DNA of 15,673 bases from DASQBT01 sp049578545 (GTDB taxonomy: Bacteria; Pseudomonadota; Gammaproteobacteria; Burkholderiales; Thiobacillaceae), in NCBI GenBank assembly GCA_049578545.1, contig JBAUMF010000062.1:1-15673 (forward strand), read 5' to 3'. This document shows positions 1 through 6,823 of this stretch, piece by piece; positions within the stretch are counted from its first letter, which is position 1, and the number at the start of each line of letters is the position of its first letter. Made by a program: the position numbers and the translations under genes. A model generated the notes under the pieces. The model had not been told where the DNA came from, searched no databases, and saw only the letters and a list, made by a program, of their open reading frames with translations.

Positions 1-200
1 TCGGCCACAGCTGCGCCAGTCCCCGAGGCTGCGCCCGCTACCACACCGGCGTCAGCCCCGGAAGCGGCACCAGCTACTGCAGCTGCACCAACGCCTGAGG
101 CGGTACCGGCCCCGACAGCGGTGCCAACCCCTGAGGCAGCACCATCGGCCACAGCTGCGCCAGTCCCCGAGGCTGCGCCCGCTACCACACCGGCGTCAGC
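1..200 (+). repeat. In-frame direct repeat in linker (56 bp, period 144 bp)
   Basis: Bases 1-56 are identical to 145-200, a spacing of 144 bp or exactly 48 codons. The repeat therefore keeps the frame and encodes the same Ser-Ala-Thr-Ala-Ala-Pro segment twice. The first copy is cut by the window edge, so the repeat tract may continue upstream. Perfect identity at DNA level points to recent duplication or expansion by slippage or recombination. Confidence 0.85.
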
Positions 201-783
201 TCAGTCTGCGACATTAGCGCCCGAGGCTGCGCCAACAGCCACACTGCCGTCAACGCCTGAAGCGACACCAGCGGCCACAGCGGCAACCCCTGTTCCAGCC
301 GCAGAGCCTAGTGCCGCGCCGACTGAACCCGCAGCCCCGGAGGTAGCCCATACTGCTGCCGCTAGCGACATACCCGACCTGGCACTCACCCCTGGCCTAA
401 GCAGAGAGGGATTATCAAAAGCGAAGATTTGCTCAATCAAGTGGGGCAGGGACGAACGGCATATTACGGCGGCGATGAAGCGGCAAGTCTTCGCAGCCTA
501 CGGTTATTCGGGCTACGATGACCCGCGCTGTGTGCCCGACAGTCAAGGGAGGCGGTGCGAAGTGGACCATCTGATAAGCCGTGACCTGGGTGGCGCAGAT
601 GACCCGAAGAATCTCTGGCCGCAGGCGTATGGCACGACCCCCTGGAACGCGATCTTGAAAGACAAGGTGGAGAACCGCCTGCACAAGGAAGTCTGTGCTG
701 GGCATATCTCGCTCAAGGCCGCGCGGGACATGCTGGTCAATGACTGGCGGAAAGCATACGTGCAGTTCTATGGGCAGCCGTGA
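1..783 (+). CDS. Ala/Pro/Thr-repeat protein with C-terminal HNH nuclease-like domain (5' end outside window)
   Basis: The reading frame is open from base 1 to the TGA at 781-783, so the true start lies upstream; the GTG at 121 is only an internal codon. Codons 1 to about 120 encode a low-complexity linker of Ala, Pro, Thr and Glu built from repeated AAP/TPEA-type units, including a 56-bp perfect direct repeat. The last 130 or so residues form a compact domain with a Cys before the signature EVDHLISRDLGG (DH at codons 189-190) and DPKNLWPQ. This is the pattern of small HNH-like domains found at the C terminus of many proteobacterial exported or hypothetical proteins. Nuclease activity is inferred from the motif only. 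The linker suggests a secreted or envelope-tethered protein, but the signal peptide would lie outside the window. A copy of a dispersed repeat begins immediately after the stop codon. Confidence 0.8.
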   Translation, partial: SATAAPVPEAAPATTPASAPEAAPATAAAPTPEAVPAPTAVPTPEAAPSATAAPVPEAAPATTPASAQSATLAPEAAPTATLPSTPEATPAATAATPVPAAEPSAAPTEPAAPEVAHTAAASDIPDLALTPGLSREGLSKAKICSIKWGRDERHITAAMKRQVFAAYGYSGYDDPRCVPDSQGRRCEVDHLISRDLGGADDPKNLWPQAYGTTPWNAILKDKVENRLHKEVCAGHISLKAARDMLVNDWRKAYVQFYGQP

Positions 784-785
784 AG

Positions 786-962
786 CCGGTCGAAAGCGTC
801 AGCGAGCAAACCGGCCAGACTGAATCACTTTATTTCCGTGGAGTTGACGCTCTGGGCTCCCCTAAAAGACGGAGGGTAGTCCTAGCACCGGCGACCGCCC
901 TTGATGTCCAGCGTTGGAAATTCTGTTCAGGTTCTAGGTGTAAAACCTTACACCTCATGAAG
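786..962 (+). repeat. Dispersed structured repeat, copy A
   Basis: This stretch aligns almost end to end with 9084-9259. Shared blocks include GTCGAAAGCG, CCAGAC, CTCTGGGCTCCCC (GTCTGGGCTCCCC in copy B), GGAGGGTAGTC, GGCGACCGCCC and GGTTCT. The element contains nested inverted repeats. CCAGA at 815-819 faces TCTGG at 851-855, a CTCC/GGAG hairpin follows, and a perfect 8-bp stem (AGGTGTAA 936-943 with TTACACCT 948-955) lies near the 3' end. It begins three bases after the stop codon of the HNH gene. Encoded peptides are not conserved between copies, so it behaves as a DNA or RNA element rather than a gene. No named family is recognised. Confidence 0.65.
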
Positions 963-1129
963 CTAAACAGGAATGAATCGACAGATTCCTGGACCGTGAT
1001 GATGCGAAGGGCGGCCGCCTCGTGCTCGGCTGACTGGATGCCATGAAAAAGGGCACAATTGAACTCGTGTCCGGTCACGATACGCCAACCGGAAACGCGA
1101 CACAGTTCATCATAAGACAAATGACGCAT
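830..1129 (-). CDS. Small ORF with double-glycine-leader-like N terminus (candidate peptide gene)
   Basis: The ATG at 1129 lies 17 nt downstream of the stop codon of the lipoprotein gene on the same strand and has a GGAAGTGAG ribosome site directly before it, so the two could share a transcript. The N terminus MRHLSYDELCRVSGW resembles the MRxLSxxELxxVSGG leaders of class II/microcin-type secreted peptides, with Trp in place of the second Gly. After the leader the sequence is not Gly/Ala rich, and the second half of the 99 residues runs through the dispersed repeat copy A, so the real product may be shorter or the gene decayed. Family membership is inference; expression from this start is plausible but unproven. 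Confidence 0.35.
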   Translation of the reverse strand: MRHLSYDELCRVSGWRIVTGHEFNCALFHGIQSAEHEAAALRIITVQESVDSFLFSFMRCKVLHLEPEQNFQRWTSRAVAGARTTLRLLGEPRASTPRK

Positions 1130-1145
1130 CTCACTTCCAGTACAG

Positions 1146-2321
1146 CTATTTGCAGAACCCGTTACTGGGCTTGCCGCACGCTATCAGCTTGAATACAGTG
1201 CGGTTCTGCCTGTATCCCATGTGGGCGTTGTCGGGGCGCTCCAGAAACCCAAAGTAGGTGTTGTCGTTAGACACAACAACATCGACCACGTCGTAGCTCG
1301 TTACCTGTTTGGAAGGCACAAGGATGTAGGACAACAAGTCGTTCGGGTCGGTGAATGCAATGACATGTGGTGCGGGCACAGCAAGTGTAGAGGGCCGCTT
1401 ACTTTTGATTGCAATCAGAGCAGCCAATGGGTCGCTAGGATACGAGGGGTAGCCCGCGCGGACCACTTCCACGCCTTCAAGACTTTGGTCTGCCAAAGCC
1501 AGAATCGGCATTTGGTTGGCACCCATGAATATCTGCGTTGTACGGTCGAAGGTCTGACGCCCGGCGGCGCTCGCATCAGCGTTCGGACTCGTGACAAGCT
1601 TGTAGATGGCGTCAAGTGCCATCTTGCTACCCAGGCTTTCGGAAATCAAGACAAGAGGCGTAGTCTCTGACGCAGCAGCTTTGAACAAGTCTGTTGGGGT
1701 TCCTGCGTCTCCAGATGGCGAAGACGCGGTGACGATTGCCTTCTGAATTTGCTCGCTGATTGCGTCACGAGACTTCCCTTGATAGATGATGGCATCGGCC
1801 AGACAATCATCGAGCAAACCACCCTTTAGCGCCGCGTTCAGCGAAGCCCGCTCATACGGGTAGGCCGGTTTTGCAAAGCCTCCAGCGACGCAGGAGTCTG
1901 ACTTCTTCGTTTGGTCAAAGCACAACTGATGCTTGAGTGGTGCGACGATTGGCGACCAGACAAGGGCACTTGCCCGAATGGTGCCAGTCGGTACCGTAAG
2001 CGTTTGCTGGTATAGGACCGCCTTCGTGCCTTCAACGGGGCGAGCATCAAGCTTGATTTGATCGGTGCCTCCTAAAGCAAAGTTTAGGTTCTTAACCGCG
2101 TCGTCGGCCCAATCTCGTCCATGGGTACACATGCCGTGAACCATGAGAACATCTACTCTGTGATTCGGCGCGGCCTCAACGAGCGCAGCCACCCCAGGGA
2201 AGTCCGTCTTACCCGGTGGGCGCGATTCGAAGGATGGGGAGCTGTATGGAGTGGAGCATGCCGCCACGATGGTGGTTAGGCTCACCGTCGCCAAGCCACG
2301 AATTGGTTTACAGCTCGTCAT
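1146..2321 (-). CDS. Lipoprotein with alpha/beta-hydrolase fold
   Basis: The ATG at 2321 was chosen because it has a GGGAGGGGG ribosome site and begins a lipoprotein signal peptide: Lys5 and Arg8, then a hydrophobic stretch to the lipobox VAAC with the lipidated Cys22. A longer frame to 2726 exists but overlaps the terminator and the upstream His-rich gene. The 391-residue product shows a beta strand followed by HG (His62-Gly63, oxyanion region), a nucleophile elbow S-E-S-L-G with Ser229 (first Gly replaced by Ser), an acidic residue in TDPND (325-328) and a late His367. Together these are the layout of a serine hydrolase. The substrate is unknown; esterase or lipase activity on the outer membrane or in the periplasm is an inference. 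A terminator separates it from the His-rich gene upstream, so it probably has its own promoter near 2330-2420. Confidence 0.75.
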   Translation of the reverse strand: MTSCKPIRGLATVSLTTIVAACSTPYSSPSFESRPPGKTDFPGVAALVEAAPNHRVDVLMVHGMCTHGRDWADDAVKNLNFALGGTDQIKLDARPVEGTKAVLYQQTLTVPTGTIRASALVWSPIVAPLKHQLCFDQTKKSDSCVAGGFAKPAYPYERASLNAALKGGLLDDCLADAIIYQGKSRDAISEQIQKAIVTASSPSGDAGTPTDLFKAAASETTPLVLISESLGSKMALDAIYKLVTSPNADASAAGRQTFDRTTQIFMGANQMPILALADQSLEGVEVVRAGYPSYPSDPLAALIAIKSKRPSTLAVPAPHVIAFTDPNDLLSYILVPSKQVTSYDVVDVVVSNDNTYFGFLERPDNAHMGYRQNRTVFKLIACGKPSNGFCK

Positions 2322-2427
2322 GTTCCCCCTCCCAGTATGTCCATATGGGAACGCCTTCTTTTCTTGTTCGCACGAAATTGCAGACGACGCGCTTAGGTGC
2401 AGTGTCATCTGCATCGTAGCACCCCTC

Positions 2428-2462
2428 AAAAAAAATGAGGCCCCATTAACTGCGGGCCTCAT
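2428..2462 (-). terminator. Intrinsic terminator of the His-rich gene
   Basis: A perfect 9-bp stem, ATGAGGCCC/GGGCCTCAT (2435-2443 with 2454-2462), with a 10-nt loop is followed on the minus strand by a run of eight T (A run 2428-2435). It lies about 30 nt after the stop of the His-rich gene. Confidence 0.9.
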
Positions 2463-2490
2463 ATGCGCCGTAACACTGCGCGTGTGTTGC

Positions 2491-2748
2491 TTACATGCCT
2501 GAAGCTGGCTTATCCGACATTTTTTTAACGTGGTGATGATGGTGATGGTGGCGATGATGAGGGTGATGGTGATGATGGTGGTGGCGGTGAGCCATTTCCC
2601 TATGCTCATGGGCCATGGCAGGGCCTGCAGGGCTAGTCGATGCGGGAGCGGGCTCGGGTGTTGGTGTGGGAGCCGGGGCTGGCTGGTCGGCAAGGGCGGC
2701 TCCCGCGGCAAACATTGAGGCGACAAACAACGCGGTAAGCGTTTTCAT
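2491..2748 (-). CDS. Small exported His-rich protein (probable metal binding)
   Basis: An 85-residue protein starting at the ATG at 2748, preceded by GGAGAG at a good distance. Residues 1-20 are a clean Sec signal peptide (Lys2, hydrophobic core, Ala-Ala-Leu-Ala cleavage site). Residues 21-44 form a Pro/Ala/Thr linker, and residues 47-73 hold two runs of seven His separated by Pro-His-His-Arg plus flanking His, nineteen His in all. The C terminus is Lys/Ser/Met containing and ends in Met. Dense His runs in a short periplasmic protein usually bind nickel, zinc, copper or cobalt; the metal is not indicated by the sequence. It is a monocistronic unit with its own terminator. The 240 residues of longer frame upstream of this start lack export features and were rejected. 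Confidence 0.8.
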   Translation of the reverse strand: MKTLTALFVASMFAAGAALADQPAPAPTPTPEPAPASTSPAGPAMAHEHREMAHRHHHHHHHPHHRHHHHHHHVKKMSDKPASGM

Positions 2749-3160
2749 ATTGAACTCTCCATTTATAAGGTCAGGATAAGGAAGCGAAAAGCCGCAACCT
2801 GAACTTGACCCTACCACATCAGGCTTACACGGGGCTGACGATCGAATGTATCGCGTCACGCATGGTGGGCACGGTATAAATTCCATCAAAATACCTGCCC
2901 GTGTCGGCTCATCTGCTGAAAAAAACTCTGGAAAAGCCTTGTCGATTGTTAGAATTTGCGACAGCACAGAATTATTCTCACTTCGCATTTACAAGGAGGC
3001 GCTGATTTATTCGGATTCACCAAGTCAGCCCCTGTGGAATCCGGGTGTTGTGCATCACGTGCCCGGCATGAGCCGACTTAACCAGGGATTCCCTGGCAGA
3101 ACAGCACCCACGTGCAAGCCGTGAAAACAAAACAGACTGGGAGGGCTATCCTCCATGCGA
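2749..3160. other. Intergenic region with IS-end scar and palindrome
   Basis: This 412-bp gap separates the end of the Gly-rich gene from the start of the His-rich gene. It should carry the promoter of the latter on the minus strand; no convincing -35/-10 pair was singled out. It contains the solitary IS5-type end at 2995-3012 and a 15-bp palindrome CCAGGGATTCCCTGG at 3082-3096. The palindrome could be a weak terminator for the Gly-rich gene or part of the IS remnant. Confidence 0.5.
2995..3012 (+). mobile_element. Solitary IS5-group terminal inverted repeat
   Basis: GGAGGCGCTGATTTATTC matches the right end of the intact IS5 element of this window (read inward from 11901) at 17 of 18 positions, far beyond chance. 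No partner end or transposase is seen near it, so it looks like the scar of a deleted or very short IS5-type element. The preceding bases CAAG could be the old target site. Confidence 0.55.
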
Positions 3161-3700
3161 CTACTGTGGCGGCGGGGGCTGCGGTGCTACCAGTTGCCAG
3201 CCACCGGGGCATTGTTGAACGTAAGGGTAGTAACCTGGTGGATTCGCGCAGTAATACCAATAATTGGACTGCGGAGGAGGAGCAGCCTCTTCATCACCTT
3301 GTTCGATGTACACGGGAGGTGAAGACACCGAAGCGTCGTAAGGTGGATAGTAATAAGGATAAGGATAGTAATCGGGGTAATAATAGCCAGGCCACCAAAA
3401 TGGGGGTACACCGATATACACGCCACCGTGTCCATAACCTCCGCGACCGTAGTAACGTCCGCCACCGTAGTAACCCCCACCTCCGTGGGGGCCCCCACCA
3501 CCACCGTGGAAACCCCCACCCCCATGGAAACCCCCACCCCCATGGAAACCCCCGCCACTGTGGACGCCTCCACCACTGTGGAACCCCCCACCACTGTGGA
3601 ACCCCCCACCCTCAGAGCCTCTTGCCATTACACCGCCACTTAATGCGGCTGACCCAAGGATACATAAGATGAGGGCAGATGTGGTTTTTACCCTGTTCAT
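3161..3700 (-). CDS. Exported Gly/Tyr/Pro-rich protein
   Basis: The start at 3700 is supported by an AGAGGTGG ribosome site and by a signal peptide (MNRVKTTSALILCILGSAAL, then cleavage around Ala-Arg-Gly). The 179-residue product has seven or more units of GGGFHSGGG/GGGFHGGGG at about residues 28-65, then a Gly-Tyr-Arg region, a Tyr/Pro-rich stretch (PPFWWPGYYYPDYYPYPYYY), and a C terminus with YYCANPPGYYPYVQQCPGGW. The two Cys in that last motif recur in a widespread family of proteobacterial cell-surface hypothetical proteins. A structural or surface role is inferred; no enzymatic motif is present. Long antisense frames here reflect only the low complexity. Confidence 0.75.
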   Translation of the reverse strand: MNRVKTTSALILCILGSAALSGGVMARGSEGGGFHSGGGFHSGGGVHSGGGFHGGGGFHGGGGFHGGGGGPHGGGGYYGGGRYYGRGGYGHGGVYIGVPPFWWPGYYYPDYYPYPYYYPPYDASVSSPPVYIEQGDEEAAPPPQSNYWYYCANPPGYYPYVQQCPGGWQLVAPQPPPPQ

Positions 3701-3994
3701 AGCCACCTCTTTCGCTGATGGGGTTAGGCAGGACTTGCTACAGTCCCCCTTGAATAGCCTCGATAGCTCTGTCAAGGGCCGCTGCACCCGAAAGTAAAGC
3801 AGTTCGATGCTCGATTAATTCACTGTGACCGGCTTCGCCACTCATAGTTCGCCATCTTGACCTTTCCGAAGTGAAGTTCATCGATGCACCAGAATCTCAA
3901 TATGCTTACCCGGCAAATGGCGGCAGCATAGGAGCTGTGCCAGGTAACGGAAAAGCGTGCCCACGATTTCTCGTCGCAGGTTCAATACCCCGAG

Positions 3995-4615
3995 TCAGGG
4001 TCTAGCCCCCGTTTGATAGATACTCTTGACAGCCCCGAAGTAGCTGTCGTGCGCGTGAGCATAGGCGAGGCTGGTTTTTCTTCCTTTTTCAACTCAGGGC
4101 GATAAGCGGGTGGAAGGATGCGAATGGTGTCGCGGATGGTCTTCTGCGCCTTGGCCCGGGCTTCCATTTCCTCGCGCCAGTCCACAGCACCTGCCTTCAC
4201 GCTTGAGCGTCTTCCGTCTTCAGCAGCTCCTGGGCAGCCTTCTTGACCTGCACCTCTTCGGCCTTAGTGAGCTTGGGTTCGGGCTTGGTGAGGATGTCGA
4301 ACAGTGCGAGTTCCTCCTCATCATCCATGCCCTCGCGCATGGCCCGTTTCTCCTCATCGTTAAGGCCCTGGGCGAAGGTCATCAGTTCGTCGAAAAAAGG
4401 CCGTGAGGTTCTTGCTGCCTGAGTTGTATTCGTCAATCAGCTTTTGGAACTTCTCCAGGAAAACCTCTCGGGATTTGTTCAGCCGCACCGTGCGAGTGAG
4501 TTTGGCACTGACCTGGCCCTTCAGTTTCTCAATCTCGGCCCGTTGCTGGCCCTGTTCGAACTGCTGACGCAGCTTGTCGAAGTCTATCTGGCTCAAGTCC
4601 ACGATGGACTCGGCT
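3995..4615 (-). pseudogene. hsdR: Degraded C-terminal fragment of type I restriction subunit HsdR
   Basis: Three reading frames together spell the C-terminal helical region of HsdR. The first runs from IVDLSQIDFDKL through FLEKFQKLIDEYNSGSKNL. After a frameshift near 4390 the second holds EEELALFDILTKPEPKLTKA up to a stop at 4197. The third resumes at 4200 with AVDWREEMEARAKAQKTIRD and ILPPAYRPELKKE. A further shift near 4075 restores the usual C-terminal pattern HAHDSYFGAVKSIYQ, ending at the TGA at 3995-3997. At least three frameshifts, loss of the nuclease and helicase-motor domains, and absence of hsdM/hsdS nearby show that this is a dead remnant. The family assignment rests on the recognisable FDILTKPEPKLTKAEE-type motif of HsdR proteins. 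Confidence 0.8.
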
Positions 4616-4669
4616 TTGGGTGTCGGGCCAAGAGGTACCCTACAGGGCAAAGGCGGCGTGGGCCATTTC

Positions 4670-4753
4670 TTAAAAGCTCTTGGCAAGCATGAAACAGATC
4701 AGGGCGAGGGCAGCTACCCATAAGGCGCAGATTGCACAGGTCTCCTTATCCAT
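4670..4753 (-). CDS. Possible 27-residue membrane peptide
   Basis: The ATG at 4753 follows AAGGAGAAGG by nine bases, an excellent ribosome site. It encodes a short charged start (MDKETCAIC) followed by a single hydrophobic helix (LWVAALALICFMLA) and a KSF tail before TAA. An overlapping ATG three codons earlier in another frame gives only a three-residue peptide. It is too short for homology to be judged by eye. It sits just upstream of the hsdR remnant and could be read through into it. It may be a real small membrane protein, or a chance ORF behind a leftover ribosome site. Confidence 0.35.
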   Translation of the reverse strand: MDKETCAICALWVAALALICFMLAKSF

Positions 4754-5420
4754 TCATGCCTTCTCCTTCAATAGCGAACGCTAGTGCCGAGATTGACGGG
4801 CAGAGCCCGTGAGTGTCAAGATGGATTCTTGCAGACTTTCAACCCCATGCTCCTGACTTGAGCTTTCTGAATGTAGCCATACCCTGCTCGTGCGTAAAAC
4901 GTGAGTAAATTATCTGCAAATATTAGTAAATGCTGCGACAGGTTGCAACGTGTTGTTACAGATAGAAGCCGCTGAATGCCAGAACAGGCAAGGGCTTATC
5001 GGGCGTTGTTGAAGAATGTTGGATATTGTAAGAGGCGCGAACGCGTGCCCCCTTTCGCACCGGAGTTGTGCTTTGCCTTCATTTTCCAGCACATATAACG
5101 TATTGATTATTAAAGGTATATAGGTGGTTTTCTGTGGTTATACGGGAGACTTCTTGGACACTTACCAATCGGGAAATTAGAACGGAGCCAGGTTGTTTAT
5201 ATCGCATCTGGTGTTGAGCCTGCAAGAAGGGTGGAGACGGGCTGCAGTCAGACCCGATTAGGCGTCAGCTTGGGGGGGTGGGCGCTGACGGTCTGGTACT
5301 CGCCTGACGGGGGTAGGTAACTGTCCACTGACCTTCTGCTCTCGGCCAGAACCAGCCGGTCATTGATTCGGCATAGCAGTCACTGGATTGGCCGCTTCAC
5401 TCTGGAACCCGCCTGACGGC
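4754..5420. other. Gene-free region with a weak third copy of the dispersed repeat
   Basis: No frame here has a good start, codon pattern or recognisable domain. AT-rich sequence lies at 4900-5200. At about 5248-5320 there is a partial match to the dispersed repeat: CAGAC, then GGGGTGGGCGCTGACGGTCTGG, a C/G hairpin and GGGTAGGTA. The match is weaker than between copies A and B and may be a degenerate third copy. Confidence 0.4.
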
Positions 5421-5609
5421 CTACGCGAGCAACTCGGCCATTGCGGTCAACAGCAAGCGACGTTCCAGCGATTGTCTCTGTCGCTCGTCCGCGTGCGATA
5501 GCAGTAAACCGAAAGCGATCCAAGGCGTCGGTGATGAACAAATTCGTTCTTGAATTAACCCCCGCAGCTTTTCATGGCTCGTGGCGGTAGCATGCTTGTC
5601 GACCATCAT
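5421..5609 (-). CDS. 62-residue protein coupled to the thioredoxin gene
   Basis: The ATG at 5609 overlaps the TGA of the upstream thioredoxin gene in an ATGA junction, the classic arrangement for translational coupling; a TTG at 5633 in the same frame is less likely. The product is soluble and helical, without a signal peptide: a polar N terminus, then IQERICSSPTPWIAFGLLLS, a charged segment DERQRQSLERR and a Leu/Ala-rich end. No family is recognised. The overlap suggests it works with, or is dosed with, the TlpA-like protein. Confidence 0.55.
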   Translation of the reverse strand: MMVDKHATATSHEKLRGLIQERICSSPTPWIAFGLLLSHADERQRQSLERRLLLTAMAELLA

Positions 5610-6154
5610 CGTCTCATGAACCCCCACCGCCAAGCGGGGGCGTTTTCTGAAGGCATCGGCTCCGATATCAGGTTGGAAATGAGCCCAACCATTTCCGCGC
5701 TATCCCAATCCATGGGTCCGACCCGGCTGTAGCGAATGCGCCCCAACTTGTCCACCAGGAAACTGGCCGGCACCATCATTCCCCCCCACGCATGCAAATT
5801 GTGACCGCCTTCATCCAGGCCGATGGGAAAGCTGGGGTGTGTCTGGTGGATGTAACCCTGAAGCCAATTCAATGAGTCATTGGTATTAACCGCCAACACG
5901 ATGAAAGGGCTGCGCCCCATGGTCCTGGCTAGGCGATTCATGGACGGCATCTCCATCAGACATGGTGGGCACCAGGAAGCCCAAAAGTTGACCAAGACCA
6001 CGCGGCCACGCAATTGGGAAAGATCCGCCACGCCTCCGGTTGCAATGGGTACCACCAGTGACGGGGCGGGGCGTACGGAATCGGACTGTACGCCTATGGC
6101 CTGGGCCGGCAGAGACAGGGCCCAGAGAAGGGTCACGACAAGCATGCGCATCAT
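5606..6154 (-). CDS. TlpA/ResA-like thioredoxin-fold protein
   Basis: A 182-residue exported thiol-disulfide protein. A signal peptide spans residues 1-19 (MMRMLVVTLLWALSLPAQA). The body shows the TlpA/AhpC-like order: LRGRVVLVNFWASWCPPC with the redox pair Cys62-Cys65, EMPSMNRLA, a beta strand FIVLAVN, IGLDEGG, the cis-proline loop MMVPASFLVD (Pro129) and GRIRYSRVGPMDW. The WCPPC site and cis-Pro are intact, so an active reductant in the periplasm is likely, as in proteins that keep cytochrome c or other thiols reduced; the partner is unknown. Start choice between adjacent ATG codons at 6154 and 6151 is open. The 3' end overlaps the next small gene by four bases. Confidence 0.85.
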   Translation of the reverse strand: MMRMLVVTLLWALSLPAQAIGVQSDSVRPAPSLVVPIATGGVADLSQLRGRVVLVNFWASWCPPCLMEMPSMNRLARTMGRSPFIVLAVNTNDSLNWLQGYIHQTHPSFPIGLDEGGHNLHAWGGMMVPASFLVDKLGRIRYSRVGPMDWDSAEMVGLISNLISEPMPSENAPAWRWGFMRR

Positions 6155-6823
6155 CGTGGATGGGTCTCCAAGTGAATCTTCATACAGCCTGGGTCAAGAA
6201 CGCTTGCCTGCGCCGCAGTTCAAGGATTTGGCCCAGGGTAATTGGTCGGCTTGCAGATCAATATCGTCAATGTTTTGGCGCGTTTCGCAATTGTGCCTGT
6301 ACCTCCGACATATCGCCCGTTTATTTTAGTCGAAGATCGGGGCATGGCCTTGCGGAGGTGACACTATACGAAGACGGAGGCCTTTGCATGGGGTGTGTTG
6401 ATGGCAGTGGAAGCCGTTGTTATCTGATCTCGCTGTATGGTTCGGGATTGGTGATCAGTCATACGTGGCGCTGGATAATGCAACGCGCCAGTGTCTCTTC
6501 TTGGTTCTCATCTGCCGTTGCCAGCCCAGCGGCGACAGACTGCTCATGGCCCAAAGTGTGAGTTCGCAACCGAGTCGGTAAGCTGTCGTTCCCGGCAAGA
6601 GCCCGATTGACCCAGCGACCCCTTTTGGCGAACATTGGGAACCGCGGCTGTCGGCCATGAACTGCCGGTCAGTGTAGCTGGCTCACGGTCTGCAAAGGCT
6701 GCAACAGCTGCCGTCTGCAACACCACCAGAAGAAGATGGCTTGCATCCCGCTATACCTGTCCAGCCTAGGGATAACCGCCGACTCTGATAGGGAACGGGC
6801 TTCGGTCTTTGTGTCGAAACGCA
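6155..6823. other. Gene-free region
   Basis: About 670 bp in which short frames on both strands lack ribosome sites, export signals or domains. The promoter of the thioredoxin gene should lie in the first 150 bp on the minus strand. Segment 6630-6700 (CGGCC and GCCGGTCA blocks) loosely resembles the area around 5340-5370, suggesting old repeat debris. Nothing further could be supported. Confidence 0.4.

Noticed and set aside
2322..2726. N-terminal extension of the lipoprotein frame to 2726
   Set aside because: It runs antisense-frame through the terminator and the His-rich gene and would bury the lipoprotein signal peptide.
3112..3672. Long plus-strand frames opposite the Gly-rich gene (His/Pro/Thr-rich)
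   Set aside because: They mirror the low-complexity repeats of the minus-strand gene, which has a ribosome site, signal peptide and family motif; the opposite frames have none of these.
6544..6726. Short minus-strand frames in 6455-6726
   Set aside because: No ribosome site, no domain and atypical composition; treated as non-coding.
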